Source of the DNA: Bacillota bacterium
GTDB taxonomy: Bacteria > Bacillota > Clostridia > Lachnospirales > Lachnospiraceae
Direction of reading: 5' to 3'
NCBI GenBank assembly: GCA_023434365.1
Contig: JAEYSV010000056.1
Span: forward strand, 25,316 to 89,315
DNA length: 64,000 nt
Shown here: in pieces, positions 60,450 through 64,000 of the stretch
How positions within the stretch are numbered: position 1 is the stretch's first letter
Layout of the letters: each line of letters begins with the position of its first letter
Made by a program: the position numbers and the translations under genes
The notes under the pieces: model-generated
What the model was told of the DNA's origin: nothing
Seen by the model: the letters and a program-made list of their open reading frames with translations, nothing else
Databases searched by the model: none

Positions 60450-60797
60450 GTAAAATTTCAGGATATTCGCCTGGAGGGCTCAAGACCACTGTTCTCACAT
60501 TAGTAGTTCGATGGATTGAAAGATGAAGAACGAGAGGCAGGGCACAAGCCTGATAAAAGGAAGACGAATATGGTGGAAGGATAATAACCCATGGAGGTCG
60601 AGAGGTTCGACCTTATCCTCGAAACGGCAAGAGAGGAGATAGTGTTACCGCAAGGTAAGGCGTCATGAATGCGTAGGCAGCTCGTTTGTAACTCCCGGGA
60701 ATGAGTACATTCCTTGTGTACGGGGCGAAGAGGGACTTGAAACAGTTGACGTACACCATACATAGCGAAAAGCTATGAATACGCAGGAGGATGCAGA
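60450..60797 (+). ncRNA. Candidate large structured RNA (unclassified)
   Basis: A non-coding block with at least six stems. CAGG/CCTG (60459-60473). AGGATAA/TTATCCT (60578-60584 with 60613-60619) enclosing AGGTCGA/TCGACCT (60595-60601 with 60607-60613, sharing one base). TTACC-GCAA-GGTAA (60645-60658), a GNRA tetraloop hairpin. GGAATG/CATTCC (60698-60713) extended by CCCG/CGGG. CATAGC/GCTATG (60761-60777). A long-range closing stem TGCGTA/TACGCA (60670-60675 with 60780-60785). It is more GC-rich than neighbours and ends at the RBS of a small gene. It may be an HEARO/omega-type RNA or an element-specific RNA; I cannot assign the family. Confidence 0.55.
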
Positions 60798-60950
60798 ATG
60801 ATAGGAAGTGCGGTAACAGAAATAGCAATACCAACATCCACATTCTATTCACTTGATAAACTAGTAAAAGCTGTGAATCAAAAGTTATTAGAACTTCATA
60901 ATGCATTTATCCGATGGAAGGAATGCAAAGATGGAGGAAAAGAAGAATAA
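60798..60950 (+). CDS. Small protein of 50 residues downstream of the structured RNA
   Basis: An open frame starting ATGATAGGAAGT, 50 residues, with amphipathic helix TFYSLDKLVKAVNQKLLELH and acidic-basic tail. GGAGG at 60786-60790 stands 7 bases upstream and directly follows the closing stem of the RNA candidate, so folding could control translation. It overlaps the next gene by 20 bases. No family recognised. Confidence 0.5.
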   Translation: MIGSAVTEIAIPTSTFYSLDKLVKAVNQKLLELHNAFIRWKECKDGGKEE

Positions 60951-61188
60951 CAAGCACAGATTAACGAAAGCGGAAAGAGAAGAACGAAAGTTCAACAAAG
61001 ATCTAAAAGATTGTATGAGATGCAAATTCTTTTGGGGCAATGATAGTAGATGTATTAACAGCAATTGCTTTAAGGAGAAGAGAAAGGAACCAGAAAAGAC
61101 AGTACGTAGTGAATGTACGGATTGTTCCTACAAACAAGGTGATGGGTATTGTTTTCCGTGTATGAAAAAATTATTGGAAAGAAAGTGA
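60931..61188 (+). CDS. Small cysteine-rich, probable zinc-binding protein
   Basis: An 85-residue basic protein with a charged N-terminus (KKNNKHRLTKAEREERKF) and ten cysteines arranged as CMRCKFF, CINSNCF, CTDCSY and CFPCMKK, which could form two zinc sites. The ATG at 60931 has GGAAGG about 10 bases upstream; an ATG at 60901 would add 10 residues. It lies between the small protein and parM in the element. Nucleic-acid or protein binding is likely but unproven. Confidence 0.65.
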   Translation: MEEKKNNKHRLTKAEREERKFNKDLKDCMRCKFFWGNDSRCINSNCFKEKRKEPEKTVRSECTDCSYKQGDGYCFPCMKKLLERK

Positions 61189-61243
61189 CAAGAAAAGAAT
61201 GTGGGGAAGAGCAAAAAGTTTATTGAAAAGGAGATTAAATCAA

Positions 61244-62152
61244 ATGGATAATGATTTTGAAATCATAGGGATTGATCATGGTTGGTCAATGGTCAAGACA
61301 TCAAGCCAGGTATTTGTTACTGGTGTAAAGGAGATAACTACCGAACCAGGGATGTTTGATGATGTACTTGAACTGGATGGAAAGTATTACAAAATTGGCG
61401 GTGTGAGATTAGAGGTAAGAGATGTAAAGATTGAAAATGACAATTTCTACATACTCACTTTAGCCGGTATTGCAAGAGAGTTAAGAAAACGTGGCAAGAA
61501 AGAAGCTAATGTATTTATTGCAGCGGGTTTGCCACTTACAAGATTCGGTGTTGAGAAATCTGGATTTTTGGAATATCTCACTAAACGAAAAGAAGTGAGA
61601 TTTTACTATGAAAAAGAGATGTATCAAATCAAGATTGTAAATGCGGCGGTATTTCCTCAGTGTTATGCAGCAATTGCTGATAGAATTCAAAACTTTGGGA
61701 ATAAGGTTGTAATCATTGATATAGGAAGTTGGACAATTGATATTATGCCTGTTGTTGATAGAAAACCAGATAATTCAAGATGTACCACAACACAGCAGGG
61801 GTTGATTACCTGTATGAGGTCAGTAAATGATCAATGTGTACGACAGCTCGGAGCTGGAATTGATGAAAGCGAAATTCAGCATATTATGAGGAATGGTACA
61901 AGTGATATTGATGAAGAGTACCTAAATATCATCAAGAAAGAAATCACAGATTACACAGACCGTGTATTCAATTCTCTTAGAGAATATGGTTACAACCTAA
62001 AGACGACGCAGCTGGTATTTGTAGGAGGTGGAGCTGTAGTAATGAAAAATTTCAGCACGTTTAAACAAAAGAATATCAACTATATTTTAGACGTGAAAGC
62101 GAATGCTAAAGGATTTGAATATCTTGCAAATATTGGACTAAAAAGAAGATAG
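61244..62152 (+). CDS. ParM/StbA-like actin-family plasmid segregation ATPase
   Basis: A 302-residue actin-like protein. Phosphate-1 motif IIGIDHGWSMVKTSS at the N-terminus, phosphate-2 motif VVIIDIGSWTIDIM near residue 165, a connector around CMRSVNDQC and the adenosine motif FVGGGAVVM near residue 265. This is the ParM/Alp pattern: ATP-dependent filaments that push apart replicated circles. ATG at 61244 follows AAGGAG by 10 bases; the frame opens at 61199 without an RBS. The ParR-like gene follows 11 bases later. Confidence 0.85.
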   Translation: MDNDFEIIGIDHGWSMVKTSSQVFVTGVKEITTEPGMFDDVLELDGKYYKIGGVRLEVRDVKIENDNFYILTLAGIARELRKRGKKEANVFIAAGLPLTRFGVEKSGFLEYLTKRKEVRFYYEKEMYQIKIVNAAVFPQCYAAIADRIQNFGNKVVIIDIGSWTIDIMPVVDRKPDNSRCTTTQQGLITCMRSVNDQCVRQLGAGIDESEIQHIMRNGTSDIDEEYLNIIKKEITDYTDRVFNSLREYGYNLKTTQLVFVGGGAVVMKNFSTFKQKNINYILDVKANAKGFEYLANIGLKRR

Positions 62153-62163
62153 GGGTGAGATAA

Positions 62164-62640
62164 ATGGCAAAAGCAGATCGTGATAGCATTGTTCATTATA
62201 GTCTTAGGCTTAATCTAAAGAATCCTAGACATTTGGAGATTCATAAGATATTTAAGCATCTGAATCAGGAAATGAACAAAACGCAAAACCAGCTTTTTAT
62301 AGCTGCATTAGAGTTCTATGTTGATAATGTTGGGAAAGCCAATCTGGTAGAATTAGATAAAATAAAATCGAATGAATATGTGACTAGAGATGATATAGAG
62401 GAGATTAAAGAGGAGTTGCATGCCAGTGTAATTACCGAAGCTAGGAATGAAGTAATTCGATTACTTGGTGGTGTTGTAGCTGGAATGCAACAGATAGTAC
62501 CGAAAGGATATTATCCGGTTCCGCAGGGTCAAGAAAGAAGATTTGATGAAGAAGATCATATACAAGATGAACAAACGATAGACCAGCTGGCTGACCTTGC
62601 TAGTAGCTGGATGGAAGAAGATGGAGGAATGGGTGAATGA
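62164..62640 (+). CDS. ParR-like centromere-binding/adaptor protein
   Basis: A 158-residue protein. The N-terminal 60 residues (YSLRLNLKNPRHLEIHKIFKHL, then KTQNQLFIAALEFYVDN) have the ribbon-helix-helix outline with a strand followed by two helices seen in ParR-type adaptors. An acidic C-terminal tail (DEEDHIQDEQTIDQLADLASSWMEED) may bind the ParM filament end. The gene order parM-parR is standard. No parC-type direct repeats were found upstream, so the centromere is not located. It overlaps the next start by 3 bases. Confidence 0.7.
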   Translation: MAKADRDSIVHYSLRLNLKNPRHLEIHKIFKHLNQEMNKTQNQLFIAALEFYVDNVGKANLVELDKIKSNEYVTRDDIEEIKEELHASVITEARNEVIRLLGGVVAGMQQIVPKGYYPVPQGQERRFDEEDHIQDEQTIDQLADLASSWMEEDGGMGE

Positions 62641-62810
62641 GAAAAGTTTTTTCAACAATAGGATATGGATTGCTTGGATTTCTAAAAGGAATCGTTTGGC
62701 TTATATTGAATTTATTAAAATTGCTATTGGAACTAGCAAGGGTAATACTTCTATTGTTTGGACTTGTTCTCAGAGTATTCCTTGCGTTCGTAAGAGCAGG
62801 AACACCATGA
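62637..62810 (+). CDS. Small hydrophobic membrane protein, 57 residues
   Basis: ATG overlaps the stop of the ParR-like gene (ATGA), with GGAGGAATGGGTGA upstream. The product is two hydrophobic stretches with scattered basic residues (FSTIGYGLLGFLKG; WLILNLLKLLLELARVILLLFG), likely one or two membrane helices. Not assigned to a family. Small hydrophobic proteins are common in such elements. Confidence 0.5.
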   Translation: MRKVFSTIGYGLLGFLKGIVWLILNLLKLLLELARVILLLFGLVLRVFLAFVRAGTP

Positions 62811-62825
62811 AAGGAGGTTGTTTGT

Positions 62826-62906
62826 ATGGCTACTGGATATAAAGCGTACAGAGAAAACCGAAGATTGATGAAGTATTTCTTTCAATTAAGAAATATGGCA
62901 GTTTAA
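62826..62906 (+). CDS. Possible 26-residue peptide
   Basis: ATG at 62826 has AAGGAGGT 9-16 bases upstream, a near-perfect Shine-Dalgarno. The frame encodes a basic peptide beginning MATGYKAYRENRR and ends at TAA 62904-62906. The strong RBS is the main evidence; no homologue is known to me. Confidence 0.35.
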   Translation: MATGYKAYRENRRLMKYFFQLRNMAV

Positions 62907-62921
62907 GAAAAGGAGAACTAG

Positions 62922-62975
62922 ATGCATTTAATACGGGACAAACCATTTACTGTCTCCGTGTACAAAACTGAATAA
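62922..62975 (+). CDS. Possible 17-residue peptide
   Basis: ATG at 62922 follows AAAAGGAG by 5 bases; the frame MHLIRDKPFTVSVYKTE ends at 62975. It might be a leader peptide for the hairpins that follow. Evidence is only the RBS. Confidence 0.2.
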   Translation: MHLIRDKPFTVSVYKTE

Positions 62976-62989
62976 TTTCACACAGTCAT

Positions 62990-63070
62990 GTGGATAGGTA
63001 GTAACGGAGAACAGTATTGCCTATCCACTGGATTGGGTAGGTATTAGCGGCTATAAGGAGCCGCTATTTT
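62990..63070 (+). promoter_or_regulatory. Two leader hairpins before the pilin-like genes
   Basis: GTGGATAGG/CCTATCCAC (62990-62998 with 63020-63028) is followed by TAGCGGC/GCCGCTA (63045-63051 with 63060-63066) and TTTT. The second hairpin plus T-run looks like a terminator. The pair could attenuate or separate upstream transcription from the tandem genes at 63117. Confidence 0.5.
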
Positions 63071-63116
63071 CATATAAACAATTACAAACAATAAAAGAAA
63101 GAATGAGGTAAATCAA

Positions 63117-63287
63117 ATGAAAGAGATTTTTGAACAGTATGGATCAGTAATTATTGCAGCGGTAGCAATCAGTGCATTAGTAGCAATTATCGTAATGCTT
63201 TTAGCAACAGATGGTGTAGTAGCAAATTCCTTCAAGAACCTGATCGACAGCTTCTTCAACAGAGCAGCTGGTACCATCACAGGCTAA
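63117..63287 (+). CDS. Pilin-like small membrane protein, copy 1
   Basis: A 56-residue protein: charged N-terminus MKEIFEQYGS, one membrane helix (residues 11-30, VIIAAVAISALVAIIVMLLA) and an amphipathic tail NSFKNLIDSFFNRAAGTITG. The plan resembles Flp-type (Tad) pilins or VirB2-like subunits, but there is no Gly|xxxxGlu prepilin cleavage motif. The next complete gene encodes a CpaF-type ATPase. GAATGAGGT precedes the ATG. Protein sequence identical to copy 2. Confidence 0.7.
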   Translation: MKEIFEQYGSVIIAAVAISALVAIIVMLLATDGVVANSFKNLIDSFFNRAAGTITG

Positions 63288-63344
63288 TGAATTGTAGTAA
63301 AGAAACCAATAAAAACAATTATAAGAAAGAATGAGGTAAATCGA

Positions 63345-63515
63345 ATGAAAGAGATTTTTGAACAGTATGGATCAGTAATTATTGCAGCAGTAGCAATCAG
63401 CGCATTGGTAGCAATTATCGTAATGCTTTTAGCAACAGACGGAGTAGTAGCGAATTCCTTTAAGAACCTGATCGACAGCTTTTTTAACAGAGCAGCTGGA
63501 ACCATTACAGGTTAA
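63345..63515 (+). CDS. Pilin-like small membrane protein, copy 2 (identical product)
   Basis: Encodes exactly the same 56 residues as the gene at 63117. The two coding sequences differ at 12 codons, every one synonymous (for example codons 15, 19, 21, 32, 33, 36, 39, 46, 47, 52, 54, 56). The repeat period is 228 bases and includes the RBS segment AAAGAATGAGGTAAATC. Synonymous-only divergence shows strong selection on the protein and an old duplication or recoding. Probably a highly expressed structural subunit. Confidence 0.72.
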   Translation: MKEIFEQYGSVIIAAVAISALVAIIVMLLATDGVVANSFKNLIDSFFNRAAGTITG

Positions 63516-63547
63516 TTGCTGGGATTAGGTAAGACAGAATGATAGAA

Positions 63548-63568
63548 AGAGGGGACAGCCTCCCCTCT
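63548..63568 (+). terminator. Hairpin between pilin-like gene and CpaF-like gene
   Basis: AGAGGGGA/TCCCCTCT with a CAGCC loop, an 8-bp stem followed by TGG rather than a long T-run. It is just before the RBS of the next gene and could reduce ATPase expression relative to the pilin-like protein. Confidence 0.5.
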
Positions 63569-63582
63569 TGGAAAGGAGTTAT

Positions 63583-64000
63583 ATGGAACGAAGTACAAAG
63601 TGGGAGCTTGTTCCCGCACATTTTGGACCCTTATGGTCATATATCGAGGATGATGAAATCACGGATATTGACTTTAATGGTACGGATTTATGGATTACCA
63701 ATACAGCGAATGAACGAAAAAAAGTGGAGGAGCATGGCGTCACCAAGGAATTTATAGAAAAGTTCAGCCATTATATTGCCAATAACGTAAGTAAGCCTTT
63801 TAACAAGGTGGAGAATCTGTTAGAGGCAGATACCGATACCTTGCGCATCAGTATTGTCCATGAGTCCTCAGCAATTTCAGGAAGATCGGTTTGTATCAGA
63901 AAGACCCTTCCGACCGTTCGTATGACAAGAGAAAGCATGATTACAGATGGATATTGTACCAAAGAAATTTTAGAGCTTTTAACAAATTGCGTGAAAGCAC
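63583..64000 (+). CDS. CpaF/VirB11-family secretion ATPase, N-terminal part
   Basis: The first 139 residues of a protein that runs past the right edge. DDEITDIDFNGTDLWI, then HYIANNVSKPFNKVENLLEADTDTLRISIVHE and SGRSVCIRKTLPTVRMTRE match the N-terminal domain of CpaF/TadA and VirB11-type ATPases; the Walker A motif would come next, outside the window. These hexameric ATPases drive pilus assembly or conjugative secretion at the inner membrane. AAGGAG is 6 bases upstream of the ATG. Confidence 0.82.
   Translation, partial: MERSTKWELVPAHFGPLWSYIEDDEITDIDFNGTDLWITNTANERKKVEEHGVTKEFIEKFSHYIANNVSKPFNKVENLLEADTDTLRISIVHESSAISGRSVCIRKTLPTVRMTRESMITDGYCTKEILELLTNCVKA

Larger units (their letters stand above)
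58050..64000 (+). mobile_element. Integrative conjugative element, left part (continues past window)
   Basis: Directly after lysS the gene content changes to DUF6462 modules, RepA_N/DUF6017 initiator, ParM/ParR, small hydrophobic proteins and a CpaF/VirB11 ATPase, a set typical of clostridial conjugative elements. The left boundary is not resolved; it lies between 58007 and 58261. A short direct repeat TTGACCAAG occurs twice near 58047-58067 and could belong to the attachment region. No integrase lies in this part; it would be at the far end or past 64000. Confidence 0.75.

Noticed and set aside
60420..60800. Group II intron remnant
   Set aside because: The typical GUGCG-like 5' end, a domain V hairpin with the AGC triad and any reverse transcriptase fragment were not found.
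60500..60906. Two overlapping minus-strand open frames (60500-60763 and 60613-60906) inside the structured block
   Set aside because: They lack good ribosome binding sites and family motifs, are antisense to the element genes, and their composition follows the many inverted repeats. They are best explained as chance frames in a non-coding RNA region.
62597..62842. Open frame of 81 codons on the plus strand
   Set aside because: It starts inside the ParR-like gene without an RBS and runs in another frame across the better supported 57-residue hydrophobic gene.

Overview
The window is low-GC DNA from an anaerobic Gram-positive bacterium, most likely class Clostridia, family Lachnospiraceae (Lachnoclostridium/Anaerocolumna type). 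This rests on strong AGGAGG ribosome binding sites, AT-rich promoters, Gram-positive teichoic-acid genes and the kind of conjugative element at the right end. No rRNA, tRNA or CRISPR array was seen.

Positions 1-11.9 kb carry ordinary and redox genes. These are the end of an MFS efflux protein, a Dabb-domain protein, a GntR-less ABC exporter pair (minus strand), the DEAD-box helicase dbpA overlapping a deoxyinosine glycosylase gene, thioredoxin, an unknown protein with an N-terminal Tudor/SH3-like segment (minus), a four-domain CoA-disulfide reductase/rhodanese/TusA/DsrE fusion, a lipoprotein and a large secreted DNRLRE protein (both minus). An identical 15-bp palindrome lies upstream of thioredoxin and of the CoA-disulfide reductase fusion and suggests a shared redox or sulfur regulator.

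Positions 12.5-55.7 kb form one very long plus-strand surface-glycan locus. It begins with a priming sugar transferase, a GtrB/GtrA pair, a Wzy-like polymerase/ligase and an epimerase. Next comes a dTDP-sugar block: rfbA, rfbB, an ABC exporter of the Wzm/Wzt or TagGH type, a cupin ketoisomerase, an aminotransferase, a GNAT acyltransferase, glycosyltransferases, rfbD and rfbC. It can make dTDP-rhamnose and an N-acylated 3-amino-3,6-dideoxyhexose. A third block has a CapD/PglF-like dehydratase, an FAD mutase-like enzyme, two polytopic GT-C-like proteins, a secreted double beta-helix protein, a second GtrB-like enzyme, a pyruvyl transferase, a YbhN-like flippase and UDP-glucose dehydrogenase. The last block is teichoic-acid-like: TarI and TarJ (CDP-ribitol supply), five TagF/TagB-type domains in four proteins, and a penicillin-binding/FmtA-like membrane protein that lacks its catalytic serine. 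Several enzymes here carry a second, degenerate transferase domain.

The housekeeping pair greA-lysS follows, behind a consensus promoter. From about 58.2 kb to the window edge is the start of an integrative conjugative element. It has three genes encoding four DUF6462-type modules, a RepA_N/DUF6017 replication initiator, a 0.5-kb non-coding block with many nested hairpins (candidate structured RNA), small cysteine-rich and hydrophobic proteins, an actin-like ParM with a ParR-like partner, two tandem genes for identical 56-residue pilin-like proteins differing only at synonymous positions, and the start of a CpaF/VirB11 ATPase. The most unusual items are the structured RNA block, the duplicated pilin-like genes, the pseudo-catalytic enzymes of the glycan locus and the shared redox palindrome.
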